Below, in pieces: positions 38,794 to 54,409 of a stretch of DNA of 64,000 nucleotides. Positions within the stretch are counted from its first letter, which is position 1, and each line of letters begins with the position of its first letter. The stretch lies in contig JAIXMP010000005.1 in NCBI GenBank assembly GCA_025677815.1, positions 248,001 through 312,000 on the forward strand, in the 5' to 3' direction. This DNA comes from Phascolomyces articulosus (lineage: Eukaryota; Mucoromycota; Mucoromycetes; Mucorales; Lichtheimiaceae). Position numbers and translations under genes: made by a program. The notes under the pieces are model-generated. The model had not been told where the DNA came from. It ran no database searches and saw only the letters and a program-made list of their open reading frames with translations.

Positions 38794-39778
38794 CTTTTTT
38801 TTTTGGTTTGTTTAAAAATGAAAGGAAAGGGGGGTTGTTTGTTAATAAAAAAAAAAAGGAAGAGGAAGAAAGAAAGGGAAAGGAAGAGAATAAAAGACTA
38901 TCAAAAGTCCTCTTTTTTTTGAGAGTTTATTTGAAGAAGAAGAAAAAAAGAAAAGAAAAAAAAAAAAGAGGCTCCAATTTTCAAATTATGAGTGATGATG
39001 AAATTTTCATTCTCCACTTAATCAACTTTGTGATACATAAAATCATAATTTATTTCTACCGTAACACGTTTTTTATGTGAAAAGTGTATGAATCTCCTTC
39101 AACACTGACTGGTAAAGTAGTAATAATACTTCTTTTACTATTTTGTATATATTTATCTTATAATTTTACTATATAAAGTCCCTTGTTTAGTTATCTTAAT
39201 AGTTTCATATGTCATTATAAACTATTTTCGTTATTATTCGCCACTTTTTAATAGTAATAAGAAAGATAATAAAGTCTTACTTTTTGGTTAAAATGGAATC
39301 TTATGACGATATATAAAATAATGAAGAATAATAATGAATAGATCTTTTTTTAATTGTCAAAACGCAGTAGTAAACAAACAGTTTGTCATTTTACGATCTT
39401 CTATAGTTCTAATTATTTAGTTACGTTAGTTATTACCTAGCGTCACGTTTATTTAATATGAATTTTGACCATTATTCTTATTAATGATATTTTCCCTTCT
39501 TGTTGACACTAAAAATTACTGTTAGTTGCCACACTTAAATTATGCATAGGATAGCATTGTGGCGGTCATGCATACTGTCATTCATGTACTATCTTAATAT
39601 TAATTATTTTTTGGTACATATATAAATACGAATACTTGTACCTTGAAATTCTTTCAAAATCATATACTACTTCAACATTTTCATTTAATATCTAATCAAA
39701 TATATATTTATATATAATTTTTGACTTTATATTCCTTTGTCCCTCCATCAATAATATCAATTTTATTTTATTATCATC
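38794..39778. other. Divergent promoter region
   Basis: About 985 bases between two divergent secretory genes. The KNH side is A/G-rich on the plus strand. The other side is AT-rich with a T/C-rich leader before ATG 39779. No other gene supported. Confidence 0.45.
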
Positions 39779-41139
39779 ATGCATTTCATTACTCTTTTTG
39801 TCACCGGATTTGCTACTTTATCTTCAATGGGTGGTATTGAATATATTATGGCAAAATGCGATTGTGATCCAACAAATAATAATAATGGTTGTCTCGATCG
39901 TTGTAGTAAGTTGTCCTTTTTTTTTTAAAAAAAAAAGACTCCCATGAATGGGTTCCCATGCAAAAATATATAAACACCCGGGTTATAATTTCTTACAATG
40001 AATCATACATACATACACACATACACTTCATGTAACGTTTTTGTACTTTTATAGTTAATGAAGCTCGTTCCTGTATTGCCGATTGTAACACAGAAGAGGT
40101 CAGCAGAATGAATAACGACAATCGCTGTCATACTCAATGTCTTGAAGGTTATTGGCCCGAAGTTGACTTTGAACCTCAAGTGAAAGCACAAGAACAAACA
40201 ACAGGTGATGAAGTTGTTCAAGAACAAGTTGGAGAATTAACATTAGAACAAGAAGTGAAAAAAGAAGAAGCTGAACAAAAAGTCGTTCTTAAGAATTACG
40301 ATGAGGAGGACGATGAAGAAGAAGAGGAAGAAGAAGAAGAGGACGATGAAGAAGAAGAAGAAGAAGAGGAGGAGGAGGAGGAGGAGGAGGAGGAGGAAGA
40401 ACCAAAAGAATTGAATAGTGGCATTCAATTGGATTATGGTAATAGCCACAATAAACTTGCTGCAACTCAACTCAAAGAAGAAAAGGAGAATGATGAAACT
40501 GTTAAAGAAGAAGACAAAATTTTAGCAAAGGCTGCTTCTCAACATATCGACACATCAATGAATGTTGATACTGATGTCAACGAGGAGAAGGAAGATCAAC
40601 AACAAAAACAACAAAAACAAGGTGAAAAAGAAACATTGGAAGATAAAGAACAAGAACATCACAATTATGTTTTTGCCGTTGCCTCGACTCCAAAGGAGGA
40701 AGATGTCCAGGAAATCCAAGACAAGAAAGAAAATGACAAAGATGTTACACAATCTGCAGTAGCAGCTGAAGAAAAAGCACTTCCAACACCTGCTGCTACT
40801 AAAGCACTTTATGAAGAATCCAATAAGAGCAATAATAATGAAAACATTTCTCTTCGTACAGTCACTGGTAATAAATTATTATTCCAATAATTAAATTTTT
40901 ATTGATTTCTTTTTTACTAATCATAAAACACGATTAACGTCGATATATTGTATTATTATGATATAGAATATAAAACTTTGACAAGTCATATTACCGTCAT
41001 GCCTAATGGTCAGTCTGCTTCTACTAATAGTCCATCTTCTCAACTTGCCTTCAATATCAGTGGATCCCCTTGTGCTATGCAAATATCTGCTTCCATTGTA
41101 ACTGTGATGGCTATTATGTGTGCTTATCTTCTTATTTAA
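39779..41139 (+). CDS. Acidic GPI-type surface protein with N-terminal cysteine domain
   Basis: Unrecognised by name. Exons 39779-39905, 40055-40867 and 40967-41139 keep frame, giving 370 aa. Order: a signal peptide (about 1-25); a small cysteine domain with eight Cys (CDCDP, GCLDRC, SCIADC, RCHTQC, ending EGYWPEVDF); a hydrophilic Glu/Lys/Gln-rich region containing an almost pure Glu/Asp run of about 34 residues (about 125-158, bases 40303-40404, encoded by GAA/GAG/GAT/GAC repeats); and a C-terminus with small residues (NISGSPC) followed by a hydrophobic end (IVTVMAIMCAYLLI) typical of a GPI signal. The cysteine pattern resembles small extracellular fungal domains seen in Mucoromycota. Function unknown; a cell-surface or cation-binding role is inferred only from composition. 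Confidence 0.8.
40303..40404. repeat. Purine trinucleotide repeat (GAA/GAG) coding for poly-Glu/Asp
   Basis: Imperfect GAA/GAG tandem triplets with GAT/GAC interruptions, in frame in the acidic surface protein. Such runs are prone to length change by slippage. Confidence 0.9.
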
Positions 41140-41400
41140 GTATTATAAGTTCCACATACTTATCTAATTATTACATATTAAGTTTATTATTGCAATTATA
41201 TGTTATCGAGTTTTTTGTTCAATAGAATTTATATATTTCATTTCAAACATTTTATATGGTTTGACTACTGTTGTAACGTTAGAAAAAAACATTTTCACAT
41301 ATTTTATACATTATATTTTATTATTTTTAATTAATAGAAAAAAAAAGAAACTTTAACAAATATTACAGTCAAGATAATAATACAAATTCTCTTTCTTTTT

Positions 41401-43276
<1,876 letters not shown>

Positions 43277-43513
43277 TATTTCGTTTGATCTTTGAAGGAA
43301 CAGACGTGTCAAAATAAGAAAAAAAAAAGGTTACAGGAACGTTTAACGTTTAACAAGGTTTATGTTAAGCCCGGAGCCCTTCGAACTTTTTTTTTCATCT
43401 CCAAAAAACCATTCCGCATTTGGTATATAGACATATATCTAATTTCTCACGCACTTTATTCCAACAACAACAACAAAAAGAGAGAAAACAGTAATAAAAT
43501 TATGATGGTAATA

Positions 43514-45627
<2,114 letters not shown>

Positions 45628-47184
45628 TAAAAATTAAAAGAGGTCTTTTTAATTTGGATTAAAGATAAAAAGCTTTTACAAGCTAAGGCCGTGTGTTACA
45701 AAAAAAACGCTTGCCTTTATTTACCACCCATTTTCTCTCCCCCTCCGATATATATAATGTATATATAATCGCATAAAAAAATAGAATCAAACCAAACAAA
45801 TCATAGTGAGGTGTATGTTTTTTATTTTGCAGTTCAAAAGATTTATATCATCATACAATATATAAGTGTATTTAAAAATATTTGCAATGGTAAAATCGCC
45901 ACCATCTTGATTTATAATAGTATAAGGGGATAATGAAATCTACTACTTTTATATAAATTTTTCACACACGCAGACATATATATATATATATATATATATC
46001 AAAAACTTATTGTACAAAAAACCTTGATGGCTTTGTCTCCTATTATTATTATTGTTAGTTGATCATCAAGAATTATACATGTTTATATATTCTGTGTACT
46101 CCCTCTTCAGCCAATACATAAAAATTGTCAATCGAATGGATATTTGACTTTTTAAGATCTATAAATATTCCCCTCATATTTATATATGTTTATAATATGT
46201 CGTATATCATTAAAAAAAGATTAATATATGAAACCATATACTATTACTGCCAACAGATTCTGAATGATGATATTCAAACGATATATGGAGGAGTATAGAG
46301 TGAAATCGTCTTCACATCTGATTATTAATACAACCCCTTCCTTCTAAATACAATCTTTTTACTCATTCGTATATATCAAATACCATTTTGTAATAAATCA
46401 GACATGATGGAGAAATTACTTTATCAAATACAGCCGATCGCCTGCGTAATCCTTCACTACCACTAGCCCTTGTTTGCTTTATGTATTATATACAGCAATA
46501 AAATCATATCTTGTTGGAAGGAATTTCAAAAAAAACTGTAGTAGAATAATGAATTAAGCAGCAATTTCATTTATTACAAAAAAAATTATATCATGAATTC
46601 AAAGTGGCAATATTCATATGTCTAATAGATGCTGTGCTTTTGTAGTATATGGATGGCTTGAACAGAAAGAAAAGAATCACGCGCGTATAGCCACGAAAAC
46701 GAATAGATTATAATACCTCAATATGTGTAAACAAGTGATACACATAGCAAAACACTGGTGCTTCTAGAAGTACTCAGTTGTAAAATCGTAAATATATACT
46801 AATATACTACAAATATATTTTTTGAGTACAACTGATCCCATTGAGCACTGATATGCCATTAAACTCACTTGTTGATGAGCAAACTGAAAAAAATCTCGGA
46901 TTTTTTTATGCTACAACACCGACCTGTTTCTTTTTGAACGCATACACTTGTACATATCCCTCCCAATGCCAAACCAGCATTGATTAGAGAGAGCAGCTTG
47001 CAAGCACATGGTGGAGCTAATGGAAAAAGTAAAACTGCGACATTGACCGCCACCACTCTCCAATACTGTAAGCTTAGATCCAGGACCTGTTTCTTCTAAG
47101 ATTATTTATTACTATGAACAATTCTCGAGTTTTGGTATATCAAATGTATTTTTTTAATAATTACACAAATATAATTAGACAATA
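45628..47184. other. Intergenic, no gene seen
   Basis: About 1.55 kb upstream of the MYST gene. It contains a TA repeat at about 45978-46000 and otherwise AT-rich sequence. No supported gene. Confidence 0.5.
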
Positions 47185-48062
47185 TGGCATAAGGTTAATT
47201 CACCATCTACTACAATTACGAGTACCTCACTAGCTGAAGAAGAAGGTAGTTTTCGAGAAGTCAAATTATCCATTTTCGCGAACCCAAAAGAATTCAATTC
47301 ATTTTTTTTCTAAGTATTCCTCAACAATCCTTTCATTGTATTTAAATGTCGCTAGTGACGAAGACTATGATCCCAAACCAACATTGTCAAACGAAACCCG
47401 TAGAGAATGGCGATTCTTGATCAGCGTATGCCAGTTGAATAATTTACATTCACTCGCTGTTGCACCTGATAAACCATTATACCCTTTGTTTGTTACTCCT
47501 TTGATAAAAAAAAAAGCTCCCAATCTTCATCATTTCAGCTTGAACCAAGACATTTCTGGACGAACCATCGTACCCGATATTGGAAACCTTTCTCACTTGT
47601 GGAAACTGGAAATCAATACCCACGATAATTCAGAACATTTATATGAGGAAACAAAGAGTGAAATATTGGGTATTTTCCGTGCTTTGGTAAAGAAATAAGT
47701 ACCACTGGAAGAAGTGACGTTTGATTTGGCATCTGGGTTCGATGTGGACAAGCTTCTCCCGTTTCTTCCAAAGTTCCCTACCTTATGACATATTGGATTT
47801 AAAAGCGTAGACGAATCATTTAGTTTTGAAGGCTTGTATCGGTTATACGACAAACTGCGCTTGCATTCAAATATTCGAACCATTGCGTTGAATAACTTGT
47901 GGAAGACAGTATCCGTGATGGAGAACTTTTTTAGTTTCTTTTATTCCAAATCTTGAACATATACATTTAGAATCGTTGCATTATATCATTCCTGAGGATG
48001 TGAAGAATGCTTTTCATCGTACTCCTATTCAAGTCTTTGCGAAAAACTGCTTTGATGAATAA
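47185..48062 (+). pseudogene. Decayed F-box/LRR-like gene
   Basis: A protein can be followed across at least four lesions. WHKVNSPSTTITSTSLAEEE through KLSIFANPKEFNSFF ends at a T-run, where the frame must shift (about 47300-47311). The next frame, YSSTILSLYLNVASDEDYD, runs through SVCQLNNLHSLAVAPDKPL and PNLHHFSLNQD to an in-frame TAA (47696-47698). It continues in frame with VPLEEVTFDLASGFDVDKLL to an in-frame TGA (47786-47788), goes on through SFEGLYRLYDKLRLHSN, then shifts frame again near 47935-47960 into NLEHIHLESLHYIIP and stops at 48060-48062. Regular LxxLxxL spacing and the typical 'LWHKVNS' style resemble the large Mucorales F-box/leucine-rich family. The F-box itself is not visible. 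The product would not be functional. Confidence 0.6.
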
Positions 48063-51000
48063 AATGCTTTATTATTTATTATTTGAATATTTATTTGTGT
48101 ATTTTTTAATTTTTGTATCGGATGAGTGTAGTATTCAGTAACAAGAAGGTTTATTTCAAAGTAAATCCTATGCCATTTTGACTCATCATTTAACCCAGAA
48201 TATGGAAAAACACTTCACTGATATGCTTAGAGCAAACATTAGTGCCACTTTATCGTTTTTAACAGTCCAACGTAATTTATTAGCATATGCACACCACGAT
48301 TTATTTGTGACAATTGCATACTGAGGATGCTACCAACCAAGAAGATTAGTAAATTTGGATTATATTTTTTGAAGGTATATTTCTTTTAGAACTTGGTATT
48401 TAAGCGTAATTGTAACATAATTGTTATTAGGTGATCAACCATCGGTATCTTTTTATTGTTTTGATCGCAAAGCATATGTATTTTTTCTTTTTATAAAATA
48501 TAGTTCGTTTAAATTGTCATTTTTTTTCTTTTTAGCTAAAGTCCCCAGTATTACCTTTACCCAAAAACAAATCAGCTTGGTATGTCTGTTATTATTATTT
48601 ACATTTGCATTTGAGTACCTATACTAGTATACGGTAAAAAGGCCTTGCTTATCAATTCTACCAGGAAACAACGGAAGAGACTAGTACATTATTACAGTTC
48701 ATATATGATTTAAAATAGTTATCTATTTTTTTGATCATTTAGGATTCATTGTTGGTTATAAATCTCAGGCTGCTAAAAACATATATATGAGATTTATCAC
48801 TAGGTACGATTGGAGTATAGGAAGAGTATAATTCGAGTAAGTTATGTTTGTTGATATAATCTCTCGATTTAAAAGTAATTGTTGGAAAATGACATATATA
48901 GTAGTAATAGAAGAAATGCATTCTTCTTTACGAAAAAGATCACAAAAAAAATAAAATAAAACTACTCTTCCACAACAATAATGATAATGAATTCCGTTTT
49001 TTAAAAATAGATTCCACCGTGTAATAAATTGGTATAGTTTTTTTAAATAATGACAATGAAAGATTCCAAAAACTCGGAGAGTTTCTCTTTTTTTCTTTTT
49101 TAACAAGTTAAAACGGGAGTTTTTTTAAGGTTTAATAATGTGAAAAACTTTCTCCACTTTTAAAACATACGTACCTTTAGAAACCAAATATATGGATTAG
49201 ACGACGATACGATTGAACTATAATTCATCATGAAGAACATCCGTAGCTTCATTCCGAAAACTCGTGAACACTCCTCTCTTTCAATTAACCCCGCCATTTT
49301 CACCAAGTTACCGCTTAACTATACCTTTAAGAGTAAGTTGTCATCCTCTTACGTATAATTGACAAATATAGCATCATCATTATTAGTAAGAACAAAAACC
49401 ATAATGAATCACGCAGCAACATATGATAATTTTCACCGAGTAAAATCATTATTACGTTTTTATACCTCCCATAGCAACAGGTTTTTTTTAATCTCTATAA
49501 CAATAAAATATGTTGAATTGTTCTAACGTAAAAGTTCTTTAAATCAAATCCTTGTGTTTATAGATATATTGGACGTAAGCAATAGACGTTATTGTATAAT
49601 AATGACTACAACAATCAAAGAAACATTCGATTTATTATGTTACCATTTCCAAATAAATTATAATTCAATTACTCGATTACGTTTGAAGCCATCGTTCTTT
49701 TGTTAGTTTCAATTGGATAAATCGTCCCACTTTCCCAAATGGTGGAAAAACCTAGTTTCAGGATTTGTTTGTTTTTTTTCTTCATGGAGTTCCTAATTTT
49801 TAAAAGAAAGAAAGAAAATGCGGGGGAGAGAGGAGTTCTTTTTTTTACCATAAAATAATAAGTTCTATCACTAACTTCTTATGTATTAAGTTACTTTATA
49901 GTTAGAAACATATATACTGTAAATATATAAATAACCTAATAAGATCTAACAAATTGGTAAATGATATTATTTTGATTTTTATGTTATATTATTCTGGTAC
50001 TTATACAACAATTATGGTGGATGTAACTTTTTTTTACTGACAAAACAACAATGGAATGATCAAAAAAGAAATCATAAGTACTACCTACTTACTACTACTA
50101 TAAAACTCCACAATGTTGACACACGTGTATAATACTATTTGATCACTTCTTCCTAAATTCCACCGTGTCAATATATATATGTTTAAAAAGAAAGTTTCGG
50201 AGTACATTATGTATTTGGTGTTTGTGATACATACAGTCCTGATGCCATTAGAAGACAGAAAGAAAATACTTTGATTGATCGTAACTTAATCCATTCGAAA
50301 AGTAATATTATTATATAACAAAACATTGACAATAAAGAATAGGACCATCAGTATCCATTTTACGATGAGTTGATAATGTTTATATCAATGTTTTCAAAGG
50401 TGGAGATGGTTATTTCCACTTTCTTATTTTTTTTGATTGTTACCTATGAATAGAGCATGATAGACCCTTGTATACAAGTATTTGTGCAACACTTACCACT
50501 TCATCCGAGGTATGTCTTAATAAAGATTTTTTATAGCCATACGTAGTAGGTATTAAAGCTGTGTATTTTATTGACTAGTAATAATCAAGATAGACGAGGA
50601 GCAGTCTAATAATCCCTTTCAATATTTCGCTATCAGCATTCTTTATCTCTAAACTACTATTCAATTGTACTTTTTCATCGCCATAGTATATCTAATAACA
50701 TTATATTATCAAGGAAGTATAAGGTTGATAAAAGTAACTTTAACAAAAATAACTTGTAGTACCAATGGGTTTAATGCAGCAAGAGAAGGAGTGAAAGAAA
50801 AGTTCCACACGAAGTTCTTTATTCTCTCTCATTGTGGTCCGTGACCAATTGGAAGGTTCCAGCCCTTCCTTCTTTACTCCTTATACTCTCTCAAATCTCA
50901 ATGAATCGAGTTGTACATGGGGGGAGGTTGTTAAAATAACTACGTTACTTTGTGAGCACATCATCACCCTTCACTACGGTTGTACTATTTTATAAATATT

Positions 51001-54000
51001 CAATTGAATTCACATATTTTGTTCTTTTTTTCTTTTCTTTTTTGTTTCTCGTACGTATAGGATATATTTAGAGTAATCATGCATATGTCTCAACAGACGA
51101 TATGATGCTTAGTACAGTATATCTCATTTTTAGGATAAATGGGAAAATATATATAAAAGAACAGAAATCAGATAATAAAAAGATAGAAAATAGAACTTTT
51201 TTTCACTAAGCCTTCTACTTTTCTCTAACATGAATATATAGACGACAAATGTTATTTCTCTCATATATTCCGAATTATTATTATTCTTATATAAAAATTG
51301 TAGCAAACAGTAAATGAATAACCCATACATTCGGTTCTCCACACCCCCATTTTTTTTGCTAATAGATTAAAATAAAAGATAAGCCGTTAAAAGTTGTCAT
51401 GAAGTTGTATTAGGGTATATGGTATTATATGTCTGCATGAATGAATTGATGTATTAATAAAGGATAGATTCTCAGATAAGGAAAAAAATCATTAGTCAAA
51501 ACTAAGAAAACACTCTTCTCTAAAGTACTAGCACTTTCCTTTATAAAAATAAAACATTATAAATAGCATATTTTATTATTATTGTTAAACATAAATTATG
51601 TTTTAGGTGAAACGGTAACACCTTGGAAAAAAAAGCCCTGATTATTCTTATATTATTCAAGACGATGATTCATGGCGTTATATATATATAGGATGATGTT
51701 TTATATCAATATAACAAAAAAATCCAGAAAGTCGTTGCTTTACCCCAATGGAACTTTTCCATATGAGGGATGCTGAAAAGAATTTTTATTATGCGCCTCT
51801 CTTTTTTTTCTTGAAAAAAATTATCCACACTCTCATCTTTTTGATTTATTTGTCCTACATATTCTGTGTTCTGTGTACAGATGGGAGGGTTTTTTTTATA
51901 ATATAACTTTTTATTTAAATTGATAAGGAAAGAAATGAGAGAAAGAGGGTTTTCGATTGTAAATCTAAACATACTTTATATGTCTTGGTACATCTCCAAA
52001 AAGTTAACCTTATTTAGATAGTAGCTTGCGTGTGTGTGTGTGAGAATATGTTGCATAGTTGATGAAGTGGTTGGCTTTATTTATCGATAGGTTATAATAC
52101 ATTGATTGGGTGATGATGATGATGATGATGAAATTTTTTTATATAGAACAACTTCTTTATGAGGATGCTTTTATGCATGTTTCTCTCCTCCCCCCAAATT
52201 AAATCTTTAAACGGAATAACTTATGTGGGGTAAACATAATGAAAGGTTTAACCAATATTATTTAACTGTTTACTTTTCTATCTTTGTTTTCTTTTCATAC
52301 TGATGATAACGATGAATGATGAATAAATGAGTATACAGTATATTACTTTAAATTCAAACTAATCTATATATATGATAAATGAAAAAAAAAAAGAATTTTT
52401 AAAAAGAGAAATAAGTGTGTGGGAGTATTATAATGATTTGATGAACCGAATGGATTGATCCCCGAGCCAACAAATAAAAAAAAATAAAAAAAAACTAAAT
52501 AAGGTACATAACAGTTATAACAAAAGTGCCTCCAGTTTTGAGAGATGGTGATGCGGACATATCCTCCATCATGGTCCGTTATTTTCATCGATAGAAAAAA
52601 AAAAAAAAAAAAACTCTCCGCTTTGGGGTTCAAACATGATAGTGACAGGTTTTATGTTACCTTTTTTTTTTCTTTATTCTATTTTAAAAAAAAAGATAAG
52701 AAGAAATGAAGAAGACAAAGTGTAAGTAAAAAAAAAAAGTAAAAAAAGAAAAGAAGTGGTTTTTTTCATGCAGTCATTTTTGTTATTTGAAGCTTTATAT
52801 ATATAACCTCTCAACTATTTGCATGTGAAAAATAATGATTGTACCTATGTGTATTGAAAAAAAGTCTTTTCGGCGGATTCAGGCGGGTCTCATTATGAAA
52901 GAAGCTCTTTGTTTGTAAAACAGTTTAGATGATTCAATAAACAACATTAGGCTCAGTTTTTTTTTTTTTTTTTACGTGGTGCTGGGACCTCGTTTTTATT
53001 CAGCGTGAGAATGGGGCCGTGTGCTAAATAAGGTTGATTCCGCGTGCCATAATAGTGTTATGGAGTGGCAAAATCACCATAACGAACAAAAACATATTCG
53101 GTGACATGCGAGGAATAGGTTGTTATGGTGAATGATTGGTGTTACTATGATTAATAACGAGGTTGCGTTGCCATGATAATAAATGAATGGTGTTGCCATC
53201 GCAATAACTGAAACGGTGATTTTATAATATCATTGCGTTGTCATGGTACTAAATTTTTCTCTTTAACAAGTTTTGGTTGTCATGGTGATTAGTAAATTTG
53301 AGAAATTTTATGACTAGTCCGTCATCTTATATTTTCACACAAACAAATAAATTTTATTTATGATAATCATGCAATCAACCGGCTGGTGGGAAGTTAAGTT
53401 TTGATGGCAAATAAAAGCTTGAAAATGGCACAAACAACAAAAAAAGACTTCGGACCCGCCAAACCCGTTCATTCAAAATAAATAAATATAAAATATAAAA
53501 AAAATAAAAGAAACACCGCAGTTACACTCATATCTTTTTTTTATATATCAAATATATATGGTTTAGTGGCCTATTTTAAATGAGTTTTGAATGAAAGATG
53601 AAGAAGAAGAAGAGAGAGGAAAAGGTTATCCGACCATGAGCAGGTTAGACAAGACTAAAAGGTGAATGTGTAACAAAAACCGTCAAATGTCGGGATCTCC
53701 TTCTTGCGATCAGACCAACGCGTTGTTACACGTTTAGTTTACTTGGTTTGTTTGGCAAGTCCAATTCACTTTAACACTTTCCATTATCAATCATGGATCA
53801 ACAATTGGATGGGGATCGCTGGTCATAAACCTTTTTTTTTTCATTCCCACACTTTTTTTATATATTGATACATATTTATACATCCATTCTCCCCCCAATA
53901 GCGATAATAATAATAGTAAATATAATAATAAAAACGTGTAAACTATATAGTAAAAAAGTAGGTTTATACAAACAAAAAGAGTAATAAGTAGTATTCAAAT

Positions 54001-54409
54001 CAAATTGTCGCTTAAACTATTAGGTGATTACCGATCTATCTCGGAAAATGCTTTTGTTAATATACAAAAATGTTCTCAGGTTCGACAACCACAACAATCC
54101 TATATATAGTGAAGGTTGTTCTTTTCTCAATTTTTATTTTGTTCTTTTTTTTTCTTATATATATAAATATATCAAATATCCCACAGCAAACCCATAACAA
54201 CAAACAACATCCATACAAGCTGTCCCACCCCCACTTCTTTTTTCACCGCAGCTTATTTATTTATTCTCGTCTTTTTTTCTTTACTTTTTTTCTTTTCCTT
54301 CTTTCCCATAATTTTTTTTTCTCATTTTATATATAAATATCATTATTATCAAACTCTTTATAAATATATCTTGAATCATATCAAATAGCATATCACAACA
54401 ATAATTACA
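48063..54409. other. Long gene-poor region
   Basis: About 6.3 kb, the longest stretch here without a supported gene. Contents: AT-rich DNA, many homopolymer runs, a GAT/ATG repeat at about 52109-52130, a TG repeat at about 52030-52042, a doubtful exon-like stretch at 49230-49331, a cluster of X-box-like motifs at 53050-53295, and a T/C-rich leader with a long upstream reading frame (54070-54336) before the IPT/ankyrin gene. Confidence 0.6.
53050..53295. promoter_or_regulatory. Cluster of RFX/X-box-like motifs
   Basis: At least seven related 12-15-bp words, approximately GTTGYCATGRTRAT, occur in 240 bp: reverse orientation near 53076-53090, then near 53118, 53140, 53168, 53192, 53236 and 53275. 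Several match the RFX X-box half (GTTGCCATGG). One (GTTGCCATCGCAATAAC) has both halves in degenerate form. They lie about 1.1 kb upstream of the IPT/ankyrin gene ATG. A functional role is inference. Confidence 0.35.

Noticed and set aside
38808..39080. Lys/Glu-rich 90-codon frame
   Set aside because: It is the purine-rich promoter strand of the KNH gene read as protein.
40243..40470. Poly-Leu/Phe minus-strand frame
   Set aside because: Antisense of the GAA/GAG repeat in the acidic surface protein.
46865..47056. 63-codon minus-strand frame with several Cys, upstream of the F-box-like relic
   Set aside because: The first codon is in weak context, there is no signal peptide cleavage pattern, and it is isolated. 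Probably chance.
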